Assembly: GCF_001894945.1 (NCBI RefSeq)
Contig: NZ_BCXE01000020.1
Location: 123,800 to 187,799, forward strand
DNA from: Rhodococcus ruber NBRC 15591
Lineage (GTDB): Bacteria > Actinomycetota > Actinomycetes > Mycobacteriales > Mycobacteriaceae
Length of the DNA stretch: 64,000 nucleotides
Reading direction: 5' to 3'
In this document: positions 16,673-24,938 of the stretch, one piece after another
Layout: each line of letters begins with the position of its first letter
How positions within the stretch are numbered: position 1 is the first letter of the stretch
The notes under the pieces: generated by a model
Databases searched by the model: none
What the model saw: the letters and a program-made list of their open reading frames with translations, nothing else
What the model was told of the DNA's origin: nothing
Position numbers and translations under genes: made by a program

Positions 16673-18241
16673 GTGCAGCGCAGGAGCGGGTCGTCTCCGG
16701 CGCCGCGGGACGGGCCGCGGCGCGCCGAGTTGCTCGCAGCGCTGTCCCTGGCGATCGACCTGGGCCTGGGGCAGCCCATGGAGCACATGCTGCGCTCCGC
16801 CGTACTGGCCGGACGGATCGCCGAGCGCATGGGGCTGGACGCCCGGCAGCAGGCCGTCGTCTACTACGCGAACCTCGTCGCCTGGATCGGATGCCACGCC
16901 GACTCGCACGAACTGGCGCAGGTGTTCGGCGACGACATCGCACTCCGCGCCGACACCTACGGGGTCGACATGACGGGGTTGCCGTTCCTGCGGATGCTGA
17001 CGGGTCACGTCGGGCGCGGGCTCGACGGCCCGCGTCGCGGACTCGAGGTCGCCGCGTTCCTGCTGACCGCCCGCCGTCGCATGGCCGAACTGATCGGTTC
17101 GCACTGCGCGTCGGCGGGAGCGCTGTCCGACCGGGTGGGCCTCGACCGGCAGGTGGGTGCGGTCCTGGCCTATGCGTTCGAACGATGGGACGGGGCCGGG
17201 CTACCCGCGGGGGTACGCGGCGACGACATCCCGCTCGAGATGCACATCGTGCACCTGGCGGAGGTCTGCGAGGTCCATCTGCGAACCGGCGGGCCGTGGC
17301 GGGCCGTCGAGGTCGCCCGAGCGCGCAGCGGGACCCAGTTCTGTCCGCGGGTGGCACGGGTGTTCCGGGAGGGTGCGGACGAGTTCACCCACGATCTGCT
17401 CGAACGGGACGCATGGGCGGCGGCACTGGATCGGGCACCCGACCGTGAGTGCGTCCTCGCCGACGGCGAACTCGACGCGCTGCTGCGCGCGACGGCGGAC
17501 TTTGTCGACCTGAAAGTCCCTTTCCTGCTGGGCCATTCGCGGTCCGTCGCCGACCTCGCGGCGGCGGCGGGTCGCCTGCGCGGCCTGCCGGAGACGGACA
17601 CCGCGGTGCTCTACCGGGCCGGTCTCGTCCACGGTCTCGGGCGAATGGGGGTGTCCAACCGGATCTGGGAGAAGCCCGGTCCGCTCACCGCCACCGAATG
17701 GGAGCGGGTCCGGCTGTATCCGTACCTGACCGGGCGGATCCTCAGCCGTGTCACCGGCATGGAGGACGTCGTCGCCGTCGCGACCACGCACCGCGAACGC
17801 CTCGACGGCTCCGGATATCCCAACGGCGTCCGCGGCCGCGACCTGAGTGTCGCCGATCGGCTGCTCGCCGCGGCGGAGACGTACCAGCGCTTCGGGGAAC
17901 CCCGGCCGCATCGTGATGCGCTCACCCCCGATCACGCGGCGGAGCGCCTGCGGCGAGAGGCCCGCGGCGGCCGCCTCGACGCCGAGGCCGTCGAGGCGGT
18001 GCTGACGGCGGCCGGGCACCGGCAGGTGCGACGCGCGCCCTGGCCGGCCGGACTGACCGCCCGGGAGGTGGCGGTGTTGCGGCTCGTCGCCCGGGGCCGC
18101 TCCAACCGGCAGATCGCCGCAGAGTTGTGCATCGCGGAGAAGACGGCGCGCAACCACGTCGAGCGCGTCTACGTCAAGCTCGGGGTGGACAACCGCACGC
18201 GGGCCGGCCTGGCCGCCGTCGACCTCGGGCTGGCGTGGTGA
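16673..18241 (+). CDS. HD-domain (HD-GYP-like) protein with C-terminal LuxR DNA-binding domain
   Basis: 522 residues from GTG 16673; the upstream sequence lacks family character. The first half is a degenerate HD module (FERWDGAGLPAGVRGDDIPLEMHIVHLAEVCE). The second is an HD-GYP-like domain with H in LGHSRSVADLA and the GYP segment HRERLDGSGYPNG. The central HD pair reads HG (LVHGLGRMGVSN), so the metal-binding Asp is missing. The C-terminus is a LuxR helix-turn-helix (LTAREVAVLRLVARGRSNRQIAAELCIAEKTARNHVERVYVKL). The architecture suggests a one-component regulator. Without the HD Asp, phosphodiesterase activity is doubtful, so the domain may only bind a ligand. Target genes are unknown. Confidence 0.85.
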   Translation: MQRRSGSSPAPRDGPRRAELLAALSLAIDLGLGQPMEHMLRSAVLAGRIAERMGLDARQQAVVYYANLVAWIGCHADSHELAQVFGDDIALRADTYGVDMTGLPFLRMLTGHVGRGLDGPRRGLEVAAFLLTARRRMAELIGSHCASAGALSDRVGLDRQVGAVLAYAFERWDGAGLPAGVRGDDIPLEMHIVHLAEVCEVHLRTGGPWRAVEVARARSGTQFCPRVARVFREGADEFTHDLLERDAWAAALDRAPDRECVLADGELDALLRATADFVDLKVPFLLGHSRSVADLAAAAGRLRGLPETDTAVLYRAGLVHGLGRMGVSNRIWEKPGPLTATEWERVRLYPYLTGRILSRVTGMEDVVAVATTHRERLDGSGYPNGVRGRDLSVADRLLAAAETYQRFGEPRPHRDALTPDHAAERLRREARGGRLDAEAVEAVLTAAGHRQVRRAPWPAGLTAREVAVLRLVARGRSNRQIAAELCIAEKTARNHVERVYVKLGVDNRTRAGLAAVDLGLAW

Positions 18242-18274
18242 ACCACGGGCGGACGACGGCCACGAACGGTGCAC

Positions 18275-18306
18275 GGCCGGGTGTCGCGGTGCTCCCGCCC
18301 GGCCGG
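18275..18306. terminator. Weak hairpin between convergent genes
   Basis: 8-bp arms CGGCCGGG (18275-18282) and CCCGGCCG (18299-18306) with a 16-nt loop lie in the 67-bp spacer between the HD/LuxR gene and the DUF1648 gene. It is a plausible but unremarkable terminator. Confidence 0.4.
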
Positions 18307-18308
18307 GT

Positions 18309-19325
18309 TCAGCGGCTCGGGTCGGTCCTGGCGCCGCCCCTCCGCTCCACGAGACTGTTGACGAGTCCGGCGGCGGTCGCGGCGTCGTCGACCACGACCA
18401 GGGTGCGCGCGCCGTCGCGCCGGTGCAGCACCAGGGCAGGGCCACCGCGCAGGACGAACCCCCGTGCACCGCGCAGCGGGCCGAACACTGCCATGCGGTA
18501 TCCGTAGCCACCGAAGTGCCGCAGCGGTGCCACGTCGGTGACGGAGGCGGAGGCGATGTCACCGAGCCGAGTGTGCAGGTGCGGCCACCCGAACATTCCC
18601 GCGACGGTGACCCCGCGGGCGTCGACGGTGACGCGGATCGAGCAGGTCGCAGCCACCAGCACCGCGAGCAGCACGGCCAGGCCCAGCAGGATCCACAGCC
18701 GGGTCAGCACGCCCATCGCGGCGACGAGGCCGATCGCCGCGACCAGCGCACTCGTCGTGACGTTGCCGGTGGCCACCGAGCGGGTCCACACCACGAGTTC
18801 GTCTGTGCCGACCGGAATTCGTGGTGCCTCCGCGGCCGGGGGAGTGGCGGGTCCCCGCGACCACCGTGGTATCGCCGCGGCGGCGGCGGCCCCGAGGGCG
18901 AGGCCGACGCCGAGTGCGGCGAGGAGCGACGTCCCCGGCGGTGCGGCTGCGGCGGCGTCGGCGAGACCCCGTTGCGAGCCGGTCGCCAGCACGATCAGGG
19001 TGGTCACGAACGCGACGGTGCCGGTGACGGTCGCGGCGACCGCGCGGGTGAGGGCGGGGTCGGCGGCGGCAGCCCGGGCGAGACCGAAACCGAGGGCGGC
19101 GAACAGCGCACCGAATCCCAGCACCAGCGCGATGGTTGCGGGGAGTCCGGCGAATCCGTCCGCGGTGCCGTCGAGGTTCCAGTGCGTCGCGATCGGATCC
19201 GGCAGTTGCGCACGCCAGTTCCGGAGCACGAGCGCGCCGGCGGCGGCGACGCCCAGCGGGGCGACCGTGGAACCGAGGAGGATACGGCCGGCGGGGCGCC
19301 CGCCGGTGCCGGGATCGTCTGTCAT
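18309..19325 (-). CDS. DUF1648-type multi-span membrane protein
   Basis: 338 residues. The N-terminal DUF1648 motif lies after the first hydrophobic segment (LPDPIATHWNLDGTADGF). About six membrane segments follow, for example LPATIALVLGFGALFAALGFGLA and ALGVGLALGAAAAAAIP. A soluble PH-like C-terminal part runs RVTVDARGVTVAGMFGWPHLHTRLGDIASASV... to RTLVVVDDAATAAGLVNSL. Such proteins pair with small GntR regulators, and here its ATG overlaps the stop of the GntR gene (ATGA). Function is unknown. It is probably a cell-envelope protein under direct control of its partner. Confidence 0.8.
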   Translation of the reverse strand: MTDDPGTGGRPAGRILLGSTVAPLGVAAAGALVLRNWRAQLPDPIATHWNLDGTADGFAGLPATIALVLGFGALFAALGFGLARAAAADPALTRAVAATVTGTVAFVTTLIVLATGSQRGLADAAAAAPPGTSLLAALGVGLALGAAAAAAIPRWSRGPATPPAAEAPRIPVGTDELVVWTRSVATGNVTTSALVAAIGLVAAMGVLTRLWILLGLAVLLAVLVAATCSIRVTVDARGVTVAGMFGWPHLHTRLGDIASASVTDVAPLRHFGGYGYRMAVFGPLRGARGFVLRGGPALVLHRRDGARTLVVVDDAATAAGLVNSLVERRGGARTDPSR

Positions 19326-19675
19326 CTGTACTCCGCTCTGATCAGGTCGACGAGGCCGTCGGCGCTCAGCCCGACGCGCTTGGCGTGCGCGACGACCTCA
19401 GCGACGGCGGAATGAACGGCGGCATAGCCGGTTTCGGCGCGATCGGTGACGACCGCACCGCGTCCGCGACGCAGCTCCACCAGGCCTTCGTCGCGCAGCT
19501 GCTGATAGCCCCGCAGCACGGTGTGGACGTTGAGGCCGAGCGAGGCGGCCAGGTCGCGTGCACCGGGGAGGCGCTCGCCCGCCCGGACCTCGCCGCGGGC
19601 CACCGCGCCGCGCACGGCCGCAGCCAGCTGCACGAACAGCGGGTCCGGCGAGTTCGGATCCAGTCTGATGAGCAC
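19322..19675 (-). CDS. Small GntR-family (YtrA-like) transcriptional regulator
   Basis: 117 residues. The N-terminal winged helix is typical: DPLFVQLAAAVRGAVARGEVRAGERLPGARDLAASLGLNVHTVLRGYQQLRDEGLVELRRGRGAVV. Only a short C-terminal helix follows, with no large ligand domain, which defines the YtrA subfamily. Such proteins repress their own operon. A perfect dyad (19688-19710) lies 13 bp upstream of the start, and the downstream membrane protein is translationally coupled. Confidence 0.9.
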   Translation of the reverse strand: MLIRLDPNSPDPLFVQLAAAVRGAVARGEVRAGERLPGARDLAASLGLNVHTVLRGYQQLRDEGLVELRRGRGAVVTDRAETGYAAVHSAVAEVVAHAKRVGLSADGLVDLIRAEYR

Positions 19676-19687
19676 GACACCAGCATA

Positions 19688-19710
19688 TTGTTCTATTTGA
19701 GATAGAACAA
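19688..19710. promoter_or_regulatory. Dyad TTGTTCTAT-N5-ATAGAACAA, candidate GntR operator
   Basis: Perfect 9-bp arms lie at 19688-19696 and 19702-19710, directly upstream of the GntR gene in an unusually AT-rich patch. YtrA-type regulators bind such dyads in their own promoters. The assignment rests on position and symmetry. Confidence 0.65.
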
Positions 19711-19765
19711 GTCGGCTATTTGCAGCGGCTGGTGCGTCCGGTCGCTGCCGAGCCGGGCGGGGGAC

Positions 19766-20389
19766 TCAGTCGCGGGCCTGCCATCCGCGATGGAGCATGT
19801 CGAGTGCCTCGTGCAGCAGCGCGTCCCTGTCGGCGGGGACCGAGGCCGGGATCTGGTGCAGTGCGGCCAACCGGGCGATGCCGTAGACGGTGCCCCACGC
19901 GGCCGCGCACCGTCGCAGAACGTCGGCTTCGTCGATGCCTGCGGGTTGGCAGGCCGCGACGGTGTCGTGCAGCAGCTCCCAGTAGTCGGCCGCGGCCTGC
20001 TGCAGGCGTGGGTGGTCGGCCTTGTCGACCGTGGGCCCGTAGGCCAGGTCGTGCACGTGCGGGTTGTCCCGCACGAAGCGCACGTAGGCGCCGGCGAGGG
20101 CGTGGAGCCGGTGCAGGGGGTCGGGGCCTGCGGCTTCGACGGCGGCGGCGGCCGTCGCCGCGGCCCGCCGGAGTCCGGTCCCGGCCACCGCCGCGAGGAA
20201 CCGGCGCTTGGTGCCGAAGTGCACGTAGGGCGCCTGGTGGCTCACGTCCAGTTGTTGTGCCACCCGGCGCAGGCTGAGCCGTTCCGCGGGCTCCTCGCGC
20301 AACTGCTCGAGTGCGGTCTGGAGCAGGCGTTCGTCGAGGCTCGGGCTCGTCCGCCCGGCTCCCGGGCCCCCATTGACACTGTCAACCAT
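19766..20389 (-). CDS. TetR-family transcriptional regulator
   Basis: 207 residues from ATG 20389 (MVDSVNGGPG). ATG 20401 would add four residues, and no clear ribosome site decides between them. The helix-turn-helix is LLQTALEQLREEPAERLSLRRVAQQLDVSHQAPYVHFGTKRRFLAAVAG, with the recognition helix SHQAPYVHF. The C-terminal domain has the DUF-like TetR_C_33 style (LAYGPTVDKADHPRLQQAAADYWELLHDTV). It is divergent from the alpha/beta-hydrolase-fold gene, with one palindrome in the spacer and an identical-type palindrome inside its own first codons. It therefore probably represses both genes. Confidence 0.88.
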   Translation of the reverse strand: MVDSVNGGPGAGRTSPSLDERLLQTALEQLREEPAERLSLRRVAQQLDVSHQAPYVHFGTKRRFLAAVAGTGLRRAAATAAAAVEAAGPDPLHRLHALAGAYVRFVRDNPHVHDLAYGPTVDKADHPRLQQAAADYWELLHDTVAACQPAGIDEADVLRRCAAAWGTVYGIARLAALHQIPASVPADRDALLHEALDMLHRGWQARD

Positions 20390-20419
20390 GCGGAGGACCA
20401 TAGCACTTGACAATGTCAA
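20373..20419. promoter_or_regulatory. Two 13-bp palindromes TTGACAnTGTCAA, candidate TetR operators
   Basis: The copies at 20373-20385 (TTGACACTGTCAA) and 20407-20419 (TTGACAATGTCAA) are 34 bp apart centre to centre. The first lies within the first codons of the TetR gene and spells Val-Asp-Ser-Val-Asn on its strand. The second overlaps a TTGACA that could serve as a -35 box. They flank the divergent promoters of the TetR and hydrolase-fold genes. Confidence 0.7.
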
Positions 20420-20444
20420 CCGGGAACCGGAGGCGGTGAGGGCG

Positions 20445-21263
20445 ATGACCCGGAAGATCTCGACCGGAGTGGGCTCGCTGGCCGTGCGAGTGCGGGGCCA
20501 GGGTCCGACCGCCGTGCTGTGGCACAGCCTGTTCGTCGACGAAAGATCCTGGGGCCGAGTCGAAGACGAGCTGGCAACCGAACGGCGGGTCGTGTCCGTC
20601 ACCGGCCCGGGGCACGGGGCGAGCGATGATCCCGGCCGGCGCTACACCCTCGCCGAATGCGCCGCGGCGGCCGGAACGATACTCGACGAACTCGGCGTCG
20701 ACGAACCCGTCGACTGGATCGGCAACGCCTGGGGCGGCCACATCGGCATCGTCTTCGCGACCGACGCGGCGCCGCGCTGCCGGACGCTGGTGACGCTGGG
20801 GACGCCCGTCCAGGCGCTGAACCGGACGGAGCGCGCACGCACGGTATTCCTCCTCGCCGCCCACCGGATGCTCGGCCCCGTCGGCTTCATCCGCTCGGGG
20901 GTGACGAACGTATTGCTCTCCGCCGCAACGAGGAAACGCGATCCGGAGGCGGTCGCCCTCGTCGGGGACTGCCTCGTCCGCGCCGACCGGGCGGCACTGC
21001 GCAACGCGGTCGTCTCCATCTCGCTGCACCGCCCCGATCTGACCGACCGTCTGCCCGGGCTGTCCGTGCCGACCCTCTTCGTCACCGGCAGCGACCACAA
21101 GGGGTGGACGCCGGAGCAGGCGCGCGCGGCGAGCCGCCTGGTGCCGCAGGGCTCGTGCGCCGTCGTGGACGGCGCCGCGTACCTCGTCCCGCTCGAGGCG
21201 CCCGCCGAGACGACGGATCTGGTGCGGCGATTCTGGTCGGCGTCGGTGCCGGAGTACCCGTGA
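20445..21263 (+). CDS. Alpha/beta-hydrolase-fold protein lacking catalytic Ser and His
   Basis: 272 residues from ATG 20445, preceded by GGAGG 15 nt upstream; an in-frame GTG at 20436 is possible. The fold is clear: oxyanion region LWHSLFVDERSW, GPGHGASDDPGRRYTLAEC, cap domain, and the late strand LSVPTLFVTGSDHKGWTP. The nucleophile elbow reads GNAWGG where GxSxG is expected. The position normally holding the His reads DGAAYLVPLEAP instead of GGHxxPLEAP. As written it could not run the standard Ser-His-Asp chemistry, so it may be a non-catalytic binding protein or use another mechanism. It is controlled, by inference, by the adjacent TetR. Confidence 0.82.
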   Translation: MTRKISTGVGSLAVRVRGQGPTAVLWHSLFVDERSWGRVEDELATERRVVSVTGPGHGASDDPGRRYTLAECAAAAGTILDELGVDEPVDWIGNAWGGHIGIVFATDAAPRCRTLVTLGTPVQALNRTERARTVFLLAAHRMLGPVGFIRSGVTNVLLSAATRKRDPEAVALVGDCLVRADRAALRNAVVSISLHRPDLTDRLPGLSVPTLFVTGSDHKGWTPEQARAASRLVPQGSCAVVDGAAYLVPLEAPAETTDLVRRFWSASVPEYP

Positions 21264-21279
21264 CGGCGTTCGACGCCGT
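21263..21279. terminator. Short hairpin between convergent genes
   Basis: ACGGCG (21263-21268) and CGCCGT (21274-21279) with a 5-nt TTCGA loop fill the 16-bp gap between the hydrolase-fold gene and the convergent GNAT gene. Possible bidirectional terminator. Confidence 0.4.
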
Positions 21280-22275
21280 TCACAGTCCGCGTCGCATCAC
21301 CGCCCGCGGCCACCGATCCAGACCGCGGGCGGCCTCCTCACGACGGATCCGGCGCAGGCCCGGACCGAGGTCGTCGTCGCGCACGAACTCGAAGCCGAGC
21401 CGCCGGTAGTAGGGCCCGTTCCAGGGGACGTCGACGAAGGTGGTCAGCGTCAGCGCGGGCAGCGCCCGAACGCGTGCCCAGGTCGCGAGGTGATCGATCA
21501 GGACCCGGCCGAGCCCGCGGCGCGCGTGCTCGGGATGCACCGACACCTGCGCGACGTGGGCGGTGCCGCCGACGATCTCGGCGAGTAGGTAGGCCACCGG
21601 GCGGTCGTCACCGTCGGTACCCACCCACACGCGCCCGGCGGTCACGTACTCGCGCAGCTCCGCGAGCGTGGGCGGCGCGTCGTCGGCGACGGCGTCCATG
21701 CCGAGCTCGGTGAACGCCCGTCCGGCCGCACGTTCGATGTCCTGCAGCAGCGGCAGGTCCGCCGCGGTGGCCGGGCGGATGCGGTGCGCGGCGTCCTGCG
21801 GCGGCAGGTCCTTGGCGAAGTACAGCGACGAGTCCGAACAGGCGTACTCACCGAACCGCTCGGCCAGCGGAACGTACCCGGCCGCCGCGTACATCGCGAG
21901 CGCCTCGGGCTGCTCGGTGCCGGTCTCGAGCACCATGCGGCGCCGGCCCGCCTCGGCGGCGGTGCGCTCGAGCTCGGCCAGGATCCGCCGCGCCACGCCT
22001 CGTCGGCGCAGACCCGCGCGCACGTACATGCGCTTGATCTCGGCGTCGCCGTCGCGCAGTCCGGGGTGCGCCGAGTTCCGCGCCCGCCATCCGCCGATGC
22101 CGGCCGGGACGTCGTCCAGCGACGCGAGCAGGAAGATGCCGTGGGGTGGATCGAACTCCTGCGGGTGCAGCAGCGTGTGGTCGGGACCGCCGTACCGGCG
22201 GACGTATTCGAGTTGCACCTCGTCGACGAGCGAGTGCACCGCGGCGTCGTCGAGGGAACGCGGTTCGATGTGCAC
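21280..22275 (-). CDS. Tandem GNAT-family N-acetyltransferase
   Basis: 331 residues made of two complete GNAT domains. Domain 1 (about 1-160) has the acetyl-CoA motif MYVRAGLRRRGVARRILAELERTA and the end KRFG-like segment YVPLAERFGEY. Domain 2 (about 165-331) has VSVHPEHARRGLGRVLIDHLATWA and PYYRRLGFEFV. Both R-x-x-G-x-G/A loops for the pyrophosphate are intact, so both halves could bind acetyl-CoA. The substrate is unknown. It stands alone, divergent from the gene at 22308 across 32 bp. Confidence 0.88.
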   Translation of the reverse strand: MHIEPRSLDDAAVHSLVDEVQLEYVRRYGGPDHTLLHPQEFDPPHGIFLLASLDDVPAGIGGWRARNSAHPGLRDGDAEIKRMYVRAGLRRRGVARRILAELERTAAEAGRRRMVLETGTEQPEALAMYAAAGYVPLAERFGEYACSDSSLYFAKDLPPQDAAHRIRPATAADLPLLQDIERAAGRAFTELGMDAVADDAPPTLAELREYVTAGRVWVGTDGDDRPVAYLLAEIVGGTAHVAQVSVHPEHARRGLGRVLIDHLATWARVRALPALTLTTFVDVPWNGPYYRRLGFEFVRDDDLGPGLRRIRREEAARGLDRWPRAVMRRGL

Positions 22276-22307
22276 GCCCGCAGGCTAGCGCGCGGAATAC
22301 TGGGAGC

Positions 22308-23096
22308 ATGAGCACCGTCGCCGACGGAGTGGACTTCGTGGCCGCTCCGTGGCTCTACCCCGGACCCGCCGCGCCGGGGACGGGCCTGCTCACCCGCGAC
22401 GGCTACCACCGCGCACGTGCTCGCGCCGACTTCGGTGCGAGCACCCTGCGGCTCGCCGGTACCAGCCGGACCGTCGACGGCGCGCTCCGGGCGGCCGGCG
22501 TCGACGGCGTCCGGGACCGGCGTCTCGTCGTCGCCGTGGGGTCCAACGCCTGTCCCGCGGTGGTGGCGCGCAAGTTGACGGCCGGGCACGTCGACCCCAC
22601 CGTGCCTTTCCTGCGCGCGACGGTGACGGGCATGGCGGTCGGGCACAGCGCCCACGTCAGCGTGGCCGGTTACGTCGCGGCGACCGCGTTCCGCCGGCCG
22701 GGGGCCCGCACCGCGGTGTTCGCGTCGCTGCTGGACCGGGACCAGCTCGCGTGCCTCGACGCGACGGAGCCGAACTACACGCGCCGCGCCGTGACCGCGG
22801 ACGAGTGCATTCTCGCGATCGACGGGGGAGCGCGGCCGGTGGGCTTCGACGTGTACGTCTCGAAGTGGGGCACCCTCGCGCCGCCCGGGGGGTCGCCGAT
22901 ACCGCTGCAGACCCAGGAGGCGCTGTTCGGCACACTGCTGCGCGAGTGCGCCGGCTTCGCGGCACTCGTGGGCCGCCGACCGCACGAGTATCGGTCCGTG
23001 ATGACGGAACTCGCCGGAGCGGCAGACCTGCGCGCAGCCCTGCGACGGTCGTTCGCCGCGTCGGGCTGGGCCTCCCGCAGCGGCTTCGGCGACTGA
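22308..23096 (+). CDS. Hypothetical protein with gamma-glutamylcyclotransferase-like features
   Basis: 262 residues from ATG 22308 (MSTVADGVDF). The stretch RRLVVAVGSNACPAVVARKL resembles the GSN motif that opens gamma-glutamylcyclotransferase-like (GGCT/AIG2) domains. A later LDATEPNYTRR segment resembles the conserved acidic/E-x-N-Y region of that fold. I do not recognise the exact family, and the catalytic Glu is not certain. No signal peptide or membrane span is present. Neighbours give no functional clue. Confidence 0.6.
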   Translation: MSTVADGVDFVAAPWLYPGPAAPGTGLLTRDGYHRARARADFGASTLRLAGTSRTVDGALRAAGVDGVRDRRLVVAVGSNACPAVVARKLTAGHVDPTVPFLRATVTGMAVGHSAHVSVAGYVAATAFRRPGARTAVFASLLDRDQLACLDATEPNYTRRAVTADECILAIDGGARPVGFDVYVSKWGTLAPPGGSPIPLQTQEALFGTLLRECAGFAALVGRRPHEYRSVMTELAGAADLRAALRRSFAASGWASRSGFGD

Positions 23097-23163
23097 TCCG
23101 GGTGCCGAAAGACGGGTGCGGCCGCTCGGCCGATGCGGCGACGACACCCCGAATCGATCCCGG

Positions 23164-24435
23164 TCACGACCGGCCCGTCTCCTCCAGACGACGGCGCAGG
23201 TGCGCGCGTTCGGGTTCGGTTCCGGCCAGCTCGAGTGCCCGCCGGTAGGCGACGGCGGCCTCGTCGTCGCGGCCGAGCCGGCGCAGCAGCTCCCCGCGGG
23301 CCGTGAGATACGGGTGGTAGCCGCGCAGCCGGGGCTCGTCCGCGAGGGCGTCGAGCAGCACCAGACCGGCCTCCGGACCGTCCCGCATCGCCACCGCCGC
23401 GGCGCGGTTGACCGCGACGACCGGCGAGGGCGCCAGGGTGGTCAGGACGTCGTAGAGCGCGACGATCTGCGGCCAGTCGGTGGAGGCGACGTCGGCGGCC
23501 TCGTCGTGCAGCGCGGCGATCGCGGCCTGCACGCCGTACGGGCCCGGCGGGCCACCGGTCAGCGCCACGGGCACGAGAGCGGTGCCCTCGGCGACGAGAG
23601 CGCCGTCCCAGCGTGCACGGTCCTGGTCCGCGAGCAGAACCACCGCGCCCTCCGGCCCGGTCCGGGCGTCGCGGCGCGCGTGGGTCAGCAGCATCAGGGC
23701 GAGCAGCCCGGTCACCTCCCGCTCACCGGGCAGCAACCGGTGCAGGATCCGGGCCAGCCGGAGAGCCTCGTCGGCGAGGTCCGGACGCTGCAGGTCCGGC
23801 CCGGAACTCGCGGCGTATCCCTCGGTGAAGATCGAGTACAGCACCTGCAGTACACCCGGCAACCGCTCCGGCAGTTCGTCCCGCTCGGGCATCCGGAACG
23901 GAATGCGGGCCTGCCGGATCTTCTTCTTCGCCCGCACGATCCGCTGCGCCATCGTCGCGGTGGGGACCAGGAAGGCCCGCGCCACCTCGGGCGTCCCGAG
24001 CCCGGCCAGGCACCGCAGGGTCAGCGCCACCCGGTCCTCGGTCGCCAGCGCCGGGTGAGCGCAGGTGAAGTACAGCTGCAGGCGCTCGTCGGGCACGTCG
24101 CTGCCGGCCACGGGGGTGGGAGAGTGGTCCGCCCGATCCGAATCCACCTGCAGGACGGCCAGCCGGGCGGCGTAGGCCTGATCCCGCCGGAGCCGGTCGA
24201 CGGCCTTGCGCCGCGCCGTCGTCAGCAACCAGGCCCCCGGCTTGACCGGCACGCCCCGGACGGGCCAGTGCATCAGCGCCGCTTCGATCGCCTCGCCGGC
24301 CACGTCCTCGGCCAGGTCGAGGTCGCCGAAGCGGTGCACGAGGGCGGCGAGCAACCGCCCCCGCTCCTCCCGGAACACCGCTTCGACGGCTGCGTCGACC
24401 CGCGCGCCGGCGCCCGGCCCGTCCGTCGCGGTCAC
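23164..24435 (-). CDS. ECF sigma factor with C-terminal TPR-like domain (ECF42 type)
   Basis: 423 residues from GTG 24435, which overlaps the stop of the DGPF gene (GTGA). Region sigma2 runs FREERGRLLAALVHRFGDLDLAEDVAGEAIEAALMHWP, and the -10 contact region is AWLLTTARRKAVDRLRR. Sigma4 contains VALTLRCLAGLGTPEVARAFLVPTATMAQRIVRAKKKIR. The remaining 200 residues form a helical C-terminal domain with DLADEALRLARILHRLLPGEREVTGLLALMLL and a tail of TPR-like helices. This long form without an anti-sigma factor, paired with a DGPF (YCII) protein, is the hallmark of ECF42. The C-terminal domain is needed for activity in that group. Confidence 0.9.
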   Translation of the reverse strand: MTATDGPGAGARVDAAVEAVFREERGRLLAALVHRFGDLDLAEDVAGEAIEAALMHWPVRGVPVKPGAWLLTTARRKAVDRLRRDQAYAARLAVLQVDSDRADHSPTPVAGSDVPDERLQLYFTCAHPALATEDRVALTLRCLAGLGTPEVARAFLVPTATMAQRIVRAKKKIRQARIPFRMPERDELPERLPGVLQVLYSIFTEGYAASSGPDLQRPDLADEALRLARILHRLLPGEREVTGLLALMLLTHARRDARTGPEGAVVLLADQDRARWDGALVAEGTALVPVALTGGPPGPYGVQAAIAALHDEAADVASTDWPQIVALYDVLTTLAPSPVVAVNRAAAVAMRDGPEAGLVLLDALADEPRLRGYHPYLTARGELLRRLGRDDEAAVAYRRALELAGTEPERAHLRRRLEETGRS

Positions 24436-24776
24436 TGCCCGAAGTCGGCGATCGGCCGCACCACCACGGATCCACCGCCGCGCGCTCCGGGGCAGCGGGC
24501 CGCCCAGTCCAGCGCGACGTCGAGGTCGGGCACGTCGACGACGTAGAAGCCGCCGAGAACCTCGCGCGTCTCGGCGAACGGCCCGTCCGTGGTGACGGAT
24601 CGCGCCCCGTCGGGACCGACCCGCACGGTCGTGGCGGTGGTCAGGTCGGCGAGCGATTCCGAGGCGACGACGACTCCCGCCTCCTGGATCTCCTTGTCGA
24701 AGACCATCCACTCCTCGACGGTGCACTGGTCGCCGGCCTCGGCCGATGCGGCGTTGATCAGCATCATGTACTTCAT
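24432..24776 (-). CDS. YCII/DGPF-domain protein, partner of ECF42 sigma factor
   Basis: 114 residues from ATG 24776. It shows the family motif TTDGPFAETREVLGGFYVVDVPDLDVALDWA and a start MKYMMLINAASAEAGDQCTVEEW, both diagnostic of DGPF proteins. The fold is a ferredoxin-like YCII domain, and the biochemical role is unsettled. DGPF genes are the usual targets and neighbours of ECF42 sigma factors. Here the sigma-factor GTG overlaps this gene's stop, so they form one operon. A purine-rich GAGAAGGG lies before the start. Confidence 0.9.
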   Translation of the reverse strand: MKYMMLINAASAEAGDQCTVEEWMVFDKEIQEAGVVVASESLADLTTATTVRVGPDGARSVTTDGPFAETREVLGGFYVVDVPDLDVALDWAARCPGARGGGSVVVRPIADFGQ

Positions 24777-24938
24777 ATCGAGCCCTTCTCGTAGGGTGGG
24801 TGTCCTGCCCGGCAGGGTTGCCGTACGACATGACGACGAACGGAACCGGGTCGGATCGACAGGAGCCGCCGGTTCGTTCCCGGCTACGGCCGCGCCGGGT
24901 GTCGCGCGGAGGCATGCAGCCGGGGTGAGGAGGCATTC

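Noticed and set aside
22146..22307. Longer N-terminus for the gene at 22308
   Set aside because: The extension overlaps the divergent GNAT gene and is Arg-rich shadow sequence. ATG 22308 gives a normal start.
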